A stretch of 64,000 nucleotides of DNA from assembly GCF_019655055.1 (NCBI RefSeq), contig NZ_BPFA01000004.1, positions 143,835 through 207,834 of the forward strand, in the 5' to 3' direction. Source of the DNA: Shewanella sp. MBTL60-112-B2 (lineage in GTDB: Bacteria > Pseudomonadota > Gammaproteobacteria > Enterobacterales > Shewanellaceae). Below the pieces are notes generated by a model. That model saw only the letters and a program-made list of their open reading frames with translations. It made no database searches and was not told the origin of the DNA. Each line of letters starts with the position of its first letter. Positions within the stretch are counted from its first letter, which is position 1. The translations under genes and the position numbers were made by a program. Below are positions 25,884 to 34,724 of the stretch, in pieces.

Positions 25884-26090
25884 ATGGCGGAGCTTAAGAT
25901 ACAGGTTGTCGGAGACGGATTAGGATTAACCCTGCCAAGGGAAGTCATTGATCAGTTACATATACAAGCAGGTGACAGTATTTGTTTAGAAAAACTGCCC
26001 CATGGCAGCTATCGCTTAGCCAACGTCGATGACAAACTTTCGGAGCAGATGGTGCTAATTGAAGGCTATATGCATGAAGAGGATGCTTAG
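25884..26090 (+). CDS. AbrB/MazE-like DNA-binding protein
   Basis: 68 residues (MAELKIQVVGDGLGLTLPREVIDQLHIQAGDSICLEKL), a SpoVT/AbrB swapped-hairpin domain as in MazE-type antitoxins and AbrB regulators. A GGTGGGGA site precedes the ATG at 25884; an upstream GTG at 25875 lies inside it and is rejected. No toxin gene follows, so it is either an orphan antitoxin-like regulator or the survivor of a decayed module. It lies about 125 bases after the putative nuclease gene in the same direction. Confidence 0.75.
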   Translation: MAELKIQVVGDGLGLTLPREVIDQLHIQAGDSICLEKLPHGSYRLANVDDKLSEQMVLIEGYMHEEDA

Positions 26091-26168
26091 CTAGATAGCT
26101 GCTAGTGAGCGTTCTCTTTCATTGTTTATGCGGTTTATATCGTCGTGCTCTACTCACTAGCGTTAAGT

Positions 26169-26697
26169 TCAGCCTATTACTGTCATCTCATTGAGGGTAA
26201 ATTCTTTTACCATTCCCTCTGTTGCCGCTACATAGTCTCTTAAGTGTTGCGAGTTCAGATGAGCTTGCAAACACTGTTTTGAAACCCAGTTTTCATAAAA
26301 GGTAAAATGCGCAGGATTTTCGTTATCTTGGTGCAGGTCATATTGTAACACCAATCAGTATAAAGATTTGGTCGCCATTCTGGAGCGTTTTTGGCTGTCT
26401 ACTTCAGCGTTGAAAAGCTTTACAAGGGAATAGCCATTCTTACAGCTATTCGCCTTGAATTAGTTTGCCAAAAAATGCTCTGAGTAGATCAACTTCTTAT
26501 ACTGATTGGTATAAACAACCTTCTTCGTCTCGAGTTTTTGCAATCAGCTTTATCAGTTCGGCTTTTACTTGTTTAGTCTTATCGGCATGGGCTGTAATAT
26601 TTGCCACTATTGTTAAAGGAGTGGCTAATCGAGAGTTCAATGTGGTTGTCGATTGAGTCATGTTGGTTTCACGTTCAAAATCTAATGAGTGTGACAT
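26169..26697 (-). pseudogene. Antibiotic-biosynthesis-monooxygenase (ABM) domain gene interrupted by a MITE
   Basis: The N-terminal half (26697-26497; LTIVANITAHADKTKQVKAELIKLIAKTRDEEGCLYQ) and C-terminal half (26354-26169; QYDLHQDNENPAHFTFYENWVSKQCLQAHLNSQHLRDYV) together make one complete small ABM-fold protein of about 100 residues, of the YgiN/quinol monooxygenase kind. They are separated by an inserted element with terminal inverted repeats, which introduces a stop after GCLYQSV. Removing the insert joins GCL directly to QYDLHQDN, restoring the expected motif. Little decay is seen on either side, so the insertion is fairly recent. Confidence 0.85.
26346..26513. mobile_element. MITE of about 165 bp with terminal inverted repeats
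   Basis: The left end (CACCAATCAGTATAAAG, from 26349) and right end (CTTATACTGATTGGTATA, to 26513) are inverted repeats of about 17 bp. The interior has no open frame. Flanks suggest a 2-3 base target duplication (TA or TTA), as for Tc1/mariner-like MITEs. Its interior matches the element at 16.14-16.44 kb. No matching transposase is in the window. Confidence 0.82.
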
Positions 26698-27139
26698 TAA
26701 GGGTAATAGGTTTATTCGTTAGCAATAACAGCGTAATGATTGATTCATTGTCAAAATAATATTCAGAGTTAACTATTACGGCCATAATCCAGTCTGCATT
26801 GCAAATCAGCTAATTTAAAATTGGCGATAAATAACAACTACTCCCATACTAATTTGTACATTTTAAACATTAACCAACTCGAACTGATTCATTGGATTAG
26901 GTTTTATTTTGCCCTAACTCCACCCCTTAGCGAGCTTGAATGCTGTAAGCGGTCTGTTTGTTGCTGCTTTCAACTGGTATTTGTGTGTAATTATGTGTTT
27001 TAGATTAACTTTTGATTAATTCCTAGTTTTACTGTCGGTTGGGTGTTGCGGTGGTGTGCACTATCTTCTATGTTGGTTACATCAGCTGACCATCGCCAGC
27101 TAGTAGGAAATTCTATTTAATTCATTGGAGTAAAATATA
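26698..27139. other. Intergenic region upstream of gadB
   Basis: About 440 AT-rich bases. It should contain the gadB promoter; an open frame at 26821-27003 is low-complexity by chance and has no ribosome site. I see no hairpin or operator I can name. Confidence 0.4.
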
Positions 27140-28534
27140 ATGCCTCTTCACTCAAAAGATACTGTGCGAGATGACCTCTTAGATGATATCTACTCATCGT
27201 CAGACTTAGCTTTATCCATGCCTAAATACAAGATGCCTGATCAGGAGAATAATCCTCGCCATGCATATCAAATCGTACACGACGAGTTGATGATGGACGG
27301 AAATTCTCGTCAAAATCTAGCGACATTTTGCCAAACCTGGGTTGAGGATGAAGTTCATCAATTGATGGATGAATGTATCGATAAGAACATGATCGATAAG
27401 GATGAGTATCCTCAAACCGCAGAACTTGAAGCTCGCTGTGTGCATATGCTTGCCGATCTTTGGAACTCTCCTGACGCCGAAAATACCTTAGGTTGCTCAA
27501 CCACGGGATCGAGCGAGGCTGCGATGCTAGGTGGTATGGCATTAAAATGGGCTTGGCGTAAGAAGATGAAGGCTTTAGGTAAGCCCACTGATAAGCCCAA
27601 TATGGTTTGTGGACCCGTGCAGGTTTGCTGGCATAAATTTGCACGCTATTGGGATATCGAGTTACGTGAGATCCCGATGGAAGGCGATCGTTTAATCATG
27701 AATGCAGAAGAAGTGGTTAAGCGCTGCGATGAAAACACCATTGGTGTTGTACCCACGTTAGGGGTGACGTTTACTTGTCAGTACGAGCCAGTAAAGGCAG
27801 TACATGATGCGCTCGACCAGTTGCAAAAAGATACTGGACTGGATATTCCAATGCACGTTGATGCCGCTAGTGGAGGCTTTTTAGCGCCATTTTGCCAACC
27901 AGAGCTAGAGTGGGACTTTACCTTACCAAGGGTAAAATCGATTAATGCGTCAGGGCATAAATTTGGTTTAAGTCCTTTAGGTGTGGGTTGGGTTATTTGG
28001 CGAGATGCGTCAGCCTTGGATGAAGATCTGATATTTAACGTGAATTACCTTGGCGGTAATATGCCTACCTTCGCATTGAATTTCTCAAGACCTGGCGGCC
28101 AGATAGTTGCGCAATACTACAACTTTTTGCGTTTAGGCAAAGAAGGCTACAGAAAGATCCATCAGGCTTGTTATGACACCGCGCAATACCTATCAAGTGA
28201 AATAGAAAAGCTGGGAATGTTCGAGATCATTTATGATGGTCATGACGGGATCCCTGCTATGAGCTGGTCTTTAAAAGAGGGCGTGGACCCAGGATTTAAC
28301 TTGTTTGACCTTTCTGATCGTATTCGCTCTAGAGGTTGGCAGATTGCGGCGTACGCTATGCCACCTAAAAGAGAAGATCTAGTCATAATGCGGATTCTGG
28401 TGCGTCATGGGTTTAGTCGCGATCAAGCAGATTTATTAGTTGCTGACTTGAAGCACTGTGTCGAATATTTTGCCGAACATCCAATTTCACACGGTAGTGA
28501 TGCCAAAGAGTCATCAGGTTTTAATCATGGTTAA
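27140..28534 (+). CDS. gadB: Glutamate decarboxylase
   Basis: 464 residues, the normal length for bacterial GadA/GadB. It has the PLP group II decarboxylase signatures: [28 protein letters not shown] and the PLP-binding lysine K274 in INASGHKFG. The enzyme turns glutamate plus a proton into GABA and CO2, giving acid resistance when coupled to glutamate/GABA exchange. The C-terminus is also of Gad type ([16 protein letters not shown]). An intrinsic terminator lies between it and the exchanger gene, so the latter may depend on read-through or its own promoter. Confidence 0.95.
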   Translation: MPLHSKDTVRDDLLDDIYSSSDLALSMPKYKMPDQENNPRHAYQIVHDELMMDGNSRQNLATFCQTWVEDEVHQLMDECIDKNMIDKDEYPQTAELEARCVHMLADLWNSPDAENTLGCSTTGSSEAAMLGGMALKWAWRKKMKALGKPTDKPNMVCGPVQVCWHKFARYWDIELREIPMEGDRLIMNAEEVVKRCDENTIGVVPTLGVTFTCQYEPVKAVHDALDQLQKDTGLDIPMHVDAASGGFLAPFCQPELEWDFTLPRVKSINASGHKFGLSPLGVGWVIWRDASALDEDLIFNVNYLGGNMPTFALNFSRPGGQIVAQYYNFLRLGKEGYRKIHQACYDTAQYLSSEIEKLGMFEIIYDGHDGIPAMSWSLKEGVDPGFNLFDLSDRIRSRGWQIAAYAMPPKREDLVIMRILVRHGFSRDQADLLVADLKHCVEYFAEHPISHGSDAKESSGFNHG

Positions 28535-28541
28535 CTAGTCG

Positions 28542-28570
28542 AAAGGCCGTCTACAAAGACGGCCTTTTTT
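28542..28570 (+). terminator. Intrinsic terminator after gadB
   Basis: AAAGGCCGTC/GACGGCCTTT stem with a 6-nt loop followed by T's, only 20 bases before the exchanger start. Confidence 0.9.
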
Positions 28571-28590
28571 CATTCCGTTTAGTATGAGAA

Positions 28591-30336
28591 ATGATGATGA
28601 ATATTTCTGAGTTATTCAGTTTTGTGTTTAGTTATATTGCTCATAATCCCTTTGTGTTTCTTTTTTTAGCCATTGCTATTGGCTATCCGCTTGGAAAAAT
28701 AACTATTAAGGGTGTTGCATTGGGTTCAACGGCAGGGACCTTAGTGGTTGGTGTCGCGATAGCCCTGACAGCCTTTTCCGTTTATGGATTAAAAATCGAG
28801 GAGCCCGGCCTAGTATCTGACATCTTCTTAATGATGTTTATGTATGCAATAGGCATGAAGGTTGGGCCACAGTTTTTCTCAGGCCTAGCTAGAGGTGGGT
28901 TAGATTTTGTCGTGATTGGCTTGATTGTGGTCTTTAGTAACTTCCTGATTGTATTTTTTGGGGCTAAATTATTGGGATTAGCTCCTGGGTATGCCGCAGG
29001 GATTATATCGGGCAGTTACACAGTGACAGCCGTGATGGGCGTGGCACAGTCAGCCATCTCCTCAGGAGCATTTAAGGCTCCTGCAGGAATGACGCTAGAT
29101 CAAGTCAGCGCTAATATTGCTGCAGGTTATGCTATCAGTTATGTCTTATCAAGTGTGTTCATTATTCTATTGATCAAATACTTACCAGCAATGTTTGGTA
29201 TCGATCCTGTTAAGGCGGGTAAAGAGGCTGAAGCGGAGTTTGGTGTTGGTGATGACGTAGAGGCACTACCAAGTACTAGTGGATTCTCAAATATTGGAGT
29301 GCTGCCATTAGATATTCGTGCTTATCGGGTCGAGCACCAAGAACTCGTTGGCCAAAGCGTAGAGTCGCTGTTTAAGAAGTTTCCCCATGCCGCTGTTTTA
29401 AAAGTGGTTCGTGGTGAACAAGTATTTGATGCGGCGGATAATCCAAAACTTGCCTTAGGTGATGTTATCGGTATTCGTGGTGATTACAATGTGTTGATTG
29501 CCGATGGCGAAGCTGTAGGAAGAGAGGTAGATGAACCTAGAGCTAGAAACGTCGATATTGAAGTGGCTGATGTTCATTTGGGTAAATCTAACTATACCGG
29601 TAAAACTTTAAGTCAAATAAGCGAAGAGATTGGCTTTGGTGTTTATATTAAAGCAATATTTCGTCAAGGGCATCAGTTGCCAATAGCGCAGCAAACTGTA
29701 GTTGAGGTTGGTGATGTATTACGGATTGCAGGTTCAGATTGGTGCGTTCAACAAGTCGCTAAAAAGTTAAATAGTACACCAATCGTAGAAAGTACATTAA
29801 CGGAAACCTTTTACCTAGCCATTTCCTTGCTGATTGGTTATGTATGTGGACATTTTAGCGTGACCTTAGGTGGGATCCCTTTTGCATTAGGAACTTCTGC
29901 GGGCTGTATGTTAACCGGAATTATATTTTCCTTCTTAAGAACTCGTAACCCAACCTTTGGTGGGCCTATGAGTGAAGGAGCAAGGAGTTTCTTGCAAGAT
30001 ATCGGTTTAAGCTTATTTGTCGCGGTGCTTGCTGCAACGGTTGGCCCTAAGATTTTGGCTTCGTTTCAAGGTATTGTCGTGATTAAAATCGCGGTTCTTG
30101 GCTTAACAGCTGCACTTGTTCCTCCCTTGTTAGCTTGGATATATGGCTTGTATTTCCGCAAGATGAATCCTGCAGTACTTGCTGGAGCATGTGCGGGCGG
30201 ACGTAATAGCACACCTGCTATGAAAGGGGCTCAAGATGTTTGTCAAAGTGATATGCCAGCCGTTGGCTATCCTGTACCTTATGCGCTTACCTCTATGATT
30301 GTATTGGTACTCGGTTACTTAAGTATGGTGCTCTAG
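28591..30336 (+). CDS. AspT/YidE-family amino acid antiporter (candidate glutamate/GABA exchanger)
   Basis: About 580 residues: two membrane halves of 5-6 helices (about 15-215 and 400-580) around two RCK_C/TrkA_C-like cytoplasmic domains (about 235-390). This is the architecture of the aspartate:alanine exchanger family, with repeat motifs GSYTVTAVMGVAQSA and CAGGRNSTPAMKGAQ. Location right after gadB suggests it swaps glutamate for GABA, replacing GadC; that is inference. Three ATG codons stand in tandem at 28591. This start region (AATGATGATGAA) is complementary over 12 bases to the seed of small RNA copies 1-4. Confidence 0.85.
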   Translation: MMMNISELFSFVFSYIAHNPFVFLFLAIAIGYPLGKITIKGVALGSTAGTLVVGVAIALTAFSVYGLKIEEPGLVSDIFLMMFMYAIGMKVGPQFFSGLARGGLDFVVIGLIVVFSNFLIVFFGAKLLGLAPGYAAGIISGSYTVTAVMGVAQSAISSGAFKAPAGMTLDQVSANIAAGYAISYVLSSVFIILLIKYLPAMFGIDPVKAGKEAEAEFGVGDDVEALPSTSGFSNIGVLPLDIRAYRVEHQELVGQSVESLFKKFPHAAVLKVVRGEQVFDAADNPKLALGDVIGIRGDYNVLIADGEAVGREVDEPRARNVDIEVADVHLGKSNYTGKTLSQISEEIGFGVYIKAIFRQGHQLPIAQQTVVEVGDVLRIAGSDWCVQQVAKKLNSTPIVESTLTETFYLAISLLIGYVCGHFSVTLGGIPFALGTSAGCMLTGIIFSFLRTRNPTFGGPMSEGARSFLQDIGLSLFVAVLAATVGPKILASFQGIVVIKIAVLGLTAALVPPLLAWIYGLYFRKMNPAVLAGACAGGRNSTPAMKGAQDVCQSDMPAVGYPVPYALTSMIVLVLGYLSMVL

Positions 30337-30868
30337 CACTTAGAACAAGTGCTTAGCGTTAAGGTTTAGTGCTTGTTTAGAGTGAAAGGATAGATAATAG
30401 GTTTATGATACTCACAGTTACTGCCAAGACAGCTCTTTGTGAGACAGTCCTTCTGGAGTGTGAGTATCGGCCTTTTATTGTACTCATCGATATTAATTTT
30501 ACTTCCAGCCGTCATATCTAGTTGTATCCATTATTAGCATTTTTCTATTAAATCAAAGCGCCTCATCTCCAGCTATTACTCATTAAATAGCAGAGATGTT
30601 GTTCTGCCTTAGAGCTTGCTCTGACTGTATTCGCGCCATTTAATTTACGAGAACATTCTATTTGACTGCAGATGACAGGTTGTTAATCAACATCTAATTT
30701 AGCGTTATTTAAGCTGATACTCTTTTAGCATCTCGATCACAATTTCCTCCAATCGAACATTGTCGCTCTTGATTAATCAATTAATTAAGCATATCCTCCG
30801 CACAAGTTTAAACAAAAGTTTGGTATCCAAACAAATGTCTGTTTGGCCGTGTCGACTGGATAATAATA
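30337..30868. other. Intergenic region between the AspT-like gene and psuK
   Basis: About 530 bases. A short stem AGCACTT/AAGTGCT (30332-30352) begins at the stop codon of the exchanger gene but lacks a T run. No gene or known RNA motif was found in the rest. Confidence 0.4.
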
Positions 30869-31960
30869 ATGACAGAACGCGAACTCGAGATACTAGCACT
30901 ACTTAAACAAGACCCGTTGATCCCACAGCAGAATATTGCCGATCAATTGGGGATCAGTCGCTCAGCAGTGGCTGGTCATATCATGAATTTAACCCATAAA
31001 GGCGTGATTAAAGGTAAGGGCTATATCCTAGCTGAATCTCGCTATGCCATCGTGATCGGTGGTGCCAATATGGATATTCTTGGCCGTCCCTTACATACCC
31101 TACAAGTTGGCGACTCAAACCCTGGTAGCGTAACCTGCTCGCCTGGTGGCGTGGGCCGCAATATCGCAGAAAACCTAGCCAGACTAGGCTCTGATACTCA
31201 TCTAATTAGTGCGCTTGGTAAAGATACTTATGGTCAGATGATCATGACTCAGTGCCAACAGGCGGGTGTCGATATGAAAGCCTGCATTCAGTTAGATGAG
31301 TTTGCTACCTCTACTTATTTATCTGTACTCGATGGCGATAGCGATATGCATGTTGCCATTAATGACATGGCGATTTTGGAAAAACTCAGCGTTGCTGTGT
31401 TAAAGACCCATGAAGAAGTGCTACGCCGGGCAGAATTGATCATTGTCGATGCTAATTTATCGGCAGAGTCTTTGGAGTACCTGTTAAGTAACTTCTCAGA
31501 TAGACCCATTTTTGTCGATACAGTTTCTTGTGCTAAAGCCAAGAAAATTAGACCTTTCTTAAGTTCAGTCCATACCCTAAAACCTAACCTTAAAGAAGCT
31601 GAGCAGCTTTCTGGGATCAGTATTGATAGTCATGATCAACTCCCTGAGTTAGCGAACTGGTTCCACAGCCAAGGCGTAAAGCGCATTTTCTTAAGCTTAG
31701 GTTGTGATGGCGTATTTTATAGCGATGAGGGCGTACAAGCCTTAGTTCCAGCTATGACCGTGTCAATGGTCAATGCCAATGGCGCGGGTGATGCATTTCT
31801 TGCTGGTCTGGCCCACGGCTGGATCCAGCAGTGGACCACTGAAGAGTCAACTCAATTTGCTATAGGAGCCGCGGTTGTTGCGCTGTCTCACTTAGCCACA
31901 ATAAACCCTAATATGTCTGAAATTACCGTTAAGCGCGTTATCAAGGAGTCGTTATGTTAG
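30869..31960 (+). CDS. psuK: Pseudouridine kinase with N-terminal helix-turn-helix
   Basis: 363 residues. Residues 1-55 form a winged helix (TERELEILALLKQDPLIPQQNIADQLGISRSAVAGHIMNL); the rest is a PfkB-type kinase (GGANMDILGRP, SPGGVGRNIAENLARLG and the ATP/anion-hole motif NANGAGDAFLAG). The overlap with psuG by 7 bases points to pseudouridine kinase: phosphorylation of pseudouridine at the 5' position for cleavage to uracil and ribose 5-phosphate. The fused DNA-binding domain, as in the E. coli YeiI type, may allow substrate-dependent regulation. Confidence 0.88.
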   Translation: MTERELEILALLKQDPLIPQQNIADQLGISRSAVAGHIMNLTHKGVIKGKGYILAESRYAIVIGGANMDILGRPLHTLQVGDSNPGSVTCSPGGVGRNIAENLARLGSDTHLISALGKDTYGQMIMTQCQQAGVDMKACIQLDEFATSTYLSVLDGDSDMHVAINDMAILEKLSVAVLKTHEEVLRRAELIIVDANLSAESLEYLLSNFSDRPIFVDTVSCAKAKKIRPFLSSVHTLKPNLKEAEQLSGISIDSHDQLPELANWFHSQGVKRIFLSLGCDGVFYSDEGVQALVPAMTVSMVNANGAGDAFLAGLAHGWIQQWTTEESTQFAIGAAVVALSHLATINPNMSEITVKRVIKESLC

Positions 31961-32868
31961 AGCAGTACCTAGATATTAATCCAGAAGTTGCAGCAGCATT
32001 AGCAGCAGGTAAGCCTGTAGTTGCATTGGAATCGACCATCATTTCTCACGGTATGCCTTATCCGCAAAACGTAGAAACGGCGCTTAAAGTTGAGCAGATC
32101 ATTCGTGACAACGGTGCAGTACCTGCAACAATCGCAATCCTAAAGGGTCGTCTTAAAGTGGGTATGACTCACGACGAGATCGAGTACTTAGGTAAAGCAG
32201 GTCTAGATGTGATTAAGACTAGCCGTCGTGATATTCCGTTTATCGTTGCTAAAGGCGTTGACGGTGCAACAACGGTTGCTTCAACTATGATTTTGGCACA
32301 GATGGCCGGTATTAAAGTGTTCGCTACAGGTGGTATTGGTGGTGTTCACCGTGGCGCGCAGCAGACTTTCGATATTTCAGCTGACTTACAAGAGCTAGCA
32401 AATACTGATGTAACAGTTGTTTGTGCGGGTGCTAAGTCAATCTTAGACATAGGCCTAACTTTAGAGTACTTAGAAACTCAAGGTGTACCTGTTATTGGTT
32501 ACCAAACCAGCACACTACCAGCATTCTACACACGTGAAAGCGAGTTTGGTGTTGATTACCAACTTGATACTCCAGCGCAAATTGCTGCGGCAATGAAAGC
32601 TAAGTGGGATATGAACCTTAAAGGCGGTATCGTTGTTGCTAACCCAATCCCAGAGGCACATCAGTTAGATCGCGCTATGATCGATCAAGTGATTGCTGAC
32701 GCGGTTGCAGAAATGGACAGCAAAGGCATTTTCGGTAAGGCGTCTACACCATTCTTATTGGCTAAAGTGGCTGAAACCACTAAAGGTGTGAGCTTAGCGG
32801 CTAATATTGAACTTGTATTCAATAACGCTAAATTGGCTGCGAACATTGCGGTTGAATACGCAAAGTAA
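31954..32868 (+). CDS. psuG: Pseudouridine-5'-phosphate glycosidase
   Basis: 304 residues matching PsuG: ALESTIISHGMPYPQNVETA at the start, TTVASTMILAQMAGIKVFATGGIGGVHRGAQQTFDISADL and PEAHQLDR. The enzyme cleaves the C-glycosidic bond of pseudouridine 5'-phosphate. It starts inside the last codons of psuK (ATG within GTTATGTTAG), showing translational coupling, and ends at an intrinsic terminator, so psuK-psuG form a two-gene operon. Confidence 0.95.
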   Translation: MLEQYLDINPEVAAALAAGKPVVALESTIISHGMPYPQNVETALKVEQIIRDNGAVPATIAILKGRLKVGMTHDEIEYLGKAGLDVIKTSRRDIPFIVAKGVDGATTVASTMILAQMAGIKVFATGGIGGVHRGAQQTFDISADLQELANTDVTVVCAGAKSILDIGLTLEYLETQGVPVIGYQTSTLPAFYTRESEFGVDYQLDTPAQIAAAMKAKWDMNLKGGIVVANPIPEAHQLDRAMIDQVIADAVAEMDSKGIFGKASTPFLLAKVAETTKGVSLAANIELVFNNAKLAANIAVEYAK

Positions 32869-32888
32869 TTAAAAAGTATACTTAAAGC

Positions 32889-32913
32889 AAAAGGCACCTT
32901 AGGGTGCCTTTTT
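32889..32913. terminator. Terminator after psuG
   Basis: AAAAGGCACC/GGTGCCTTTT stem with TTAG loop between convergent genes. Confidence 0.92.
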
Positions 32914-32959
32914 CATATCAGTGTTTACCTGTTAGGTAACGTTTTTACCCGTTTGCAGA

Positions 32960-34228
32960 TTATGTGCGTGTTTCTGCATTGAGCTCCATTGACGATGCTG
33001 GTTCAAAGTCATGCTGCTCACTATGGTCAACAATACTCACCACGGCAGAGTCGCCTACCACATTTGTGCTGGTACAGAACATATCGATGATACGATCTAG
33101 AGCTGCAACTAATGCGATGGCTTCAACAGGTAAGCCCATTTGATGAATCAACACACCGATCATCACAATCCCGCCACCAGGAACGCCACCTGCACCAATA
33201 GACAGTAAGAACACGCTAAATGCGAGCGCTGGAATTTGATCTGTGGTGATAGGGTAGCCAAAGGCATTACCGACAAAGAAAGCGGCGACAGTAATATATA
33301 TGGCTACACCACTCATATTCATGGTCGCCCCCATAGGTACACCAAAGCCTGCAACGCTAGGCTTTACGCCAAGTTTGTCAGTTAAGGTACGCATGGTGAC
33401 AGGAATCGTGGCATTCGAACTTGCCGTCGAAAGAGCAAACAGAAACTGCTCGCGGGTTTTACGGCGAAACTCACCTGCAGAGATGTTAGTTGTCATGCCT
33501 ACGACTACCGGATATACCACAAGGGCCCAGACGGCTAATAAGCTTAAAATTACCGCCATATAGCTCAATACGCTGACAAATGCAGAGGGCTCGAAGGTGG
33601 CACCCAGTTTGACCATTAGTGCGAACACACCAATAGGCGCGACTTGCATAACAACGGTTATCGCTTTAAGCATGACTTTGTTGCCGTACTTGAAGAAGGT
33701 GACGATGGGCTTTACATCTTCGCCAAGGGCTTTAATGATGCCGCCAGTAAGCAGTGCCATAAAGATAATTTGCAACATATTACCATCTGCAAACGCCTGG
33801 AATGGGTTGCTTGGAATAATATTAACAATCATATCGATAAAGCTAGGCAAGCTGGTGGAGGTCAGGGCTGCGCCATCTTCTCCGGTTAGTTGCATGCCTT
33901 GACCGGGAGCTATCAGTAGTGCAAGAGCAATAGCCGCTGCAATCGCAATAACGGTATTGATTAGGTACAAGCCAAACGTCTTACTGCCGAGGCGCCCGAA
34001 TGACTTTAGATCTTTTAGCTCGATAATACCGCTAACGATACTGAAAAATACTAACGGTACAACCAGCATCATAATGAGCTGGACAAACATGCTGCCGGCG
34101 CCGGATGCAATATCTACTAGGGTGGTATTGGCAAAGCTATTGTCGCTAAAGCCATATTGGAAAAGTGTGCCGAGTAATAAGCCGGCAAATAAGCCAACGA
34201 ATATACGGGATGATAATGATTTGAACAT
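32960..34228 (-). CDS. Dicarboxylate/amino acid:cation symporter (DAACS)
   Basis: About 422 residues with eight or more membrane helices. The transport core has the hairpin signature STASSNATIPVTM and a helix 7 segment GATMNMSGVAIY where GltPh-like carriers have NMDGT; the last helix reads MFCTSTNVVGDSAVV. The fold is clearly that of Na/H-coupled glutamate/dicarboxylate carriers, but the altered NMDGT position makes the substrate and ion coupling uncertain. The frame opens at 34336, yet family N-termini and the ATG at 34228 (MFKSLSSRIFVGLFAG) indicate the shorter form. Confidence 0.88.
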   Translation of the reverse strand: MFKSLSSRIFVGLFAGLLLGTLFQYGFSDNSFANTTLVDIASGAGSMFVQLIMMLVVPLVFFSIVSGIIELKDLKSFGRLGSKTFGLYLINTVIAIAAAIALALLIAPGQGMQLTGEDGAALTSTSLPSFIDMIVNIIPSNPFQAFADGNMLQIIFMALLTGGIIKALGEDVKPIVTFFKYGNKVMLKAITVVMQVAPIGVFALMVKLGATFEPSAFVSVLSYMAVILSLLAVWALVVYPVVVGMTTNISAGEFRRKTREQFLFALSTASSNATIPVTMRTLTDKLGVKPSVAGFGVPMGATMNMSGVAIYITVAAFFVGNAFGYPITTDQIPALAFSVFLLSIGAGGVPGGGIVMIGVLIHQMGLPVEAIALVAALDRIIDMFCTSTNVVGDSAVVSIVDHSEQHDFEPASSMELNAETRT

Positions 34229-34724
34229 AAGTCTGCTGCCTTCAATGATGTTGGTTACTTCCTTCCTTAGATAAACGCTCCCTGATTGGTATAAAAAGTA
34301 TTCAACTAAAGAGAAGTGGATCACAAGTCCGACCAAGTTATTTGCTGTAAATTGTATTGTTTTTACTCAGATGCAAAACTTGTGGTTATCGATTTGTTAA
34401 CATTTTTAATGGTTCAACCTATATCTTCCGATATTGCTTTGCAAGTTTGCCGCTTTGTTGCGCCTTGACCTAGTAGAAGGGAGCTTTGTATATCACGATG
34501 GCTGTGGGTTTTGACTGTAGCGACTACAGGAGCAGGTAAATATCAGGCTAATATGACTTTAAAGGATGAGTTAACAAGTTAACGTGTTGTAAAAGAACGG
34601 GTGATTAATTCGCACAAAATCTCTATGATGATGTAATTCGACTCGAGTGAGCCCGCAGCTTCAGGTGAAAGGGTGCTCTGTTTGGTATTGCTTATACATT
34701 TTGCAAAGGGATTGAACGCTTGTC
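34229..34724. other. Divergent intergenic region between DAACS symporter and gltS
   Basis: About 500 bases holding the promoters of two divergent amino-acid carriers. No repeat, hairpin or operator that I can name was seen. Confidence 0.4.

Noticed and set aside
26821..27003. 60-codon frame upstream of gadB
   Set aside because: Asn/Leu-rich chance frame in AT-rich sequence without ribosome site or family resemblance.
27222..27644. 140-codon frame antisense to gadB
   Set aside because: Shadow of the gadB reading frame; composition is not protein-like and no start signals are present.
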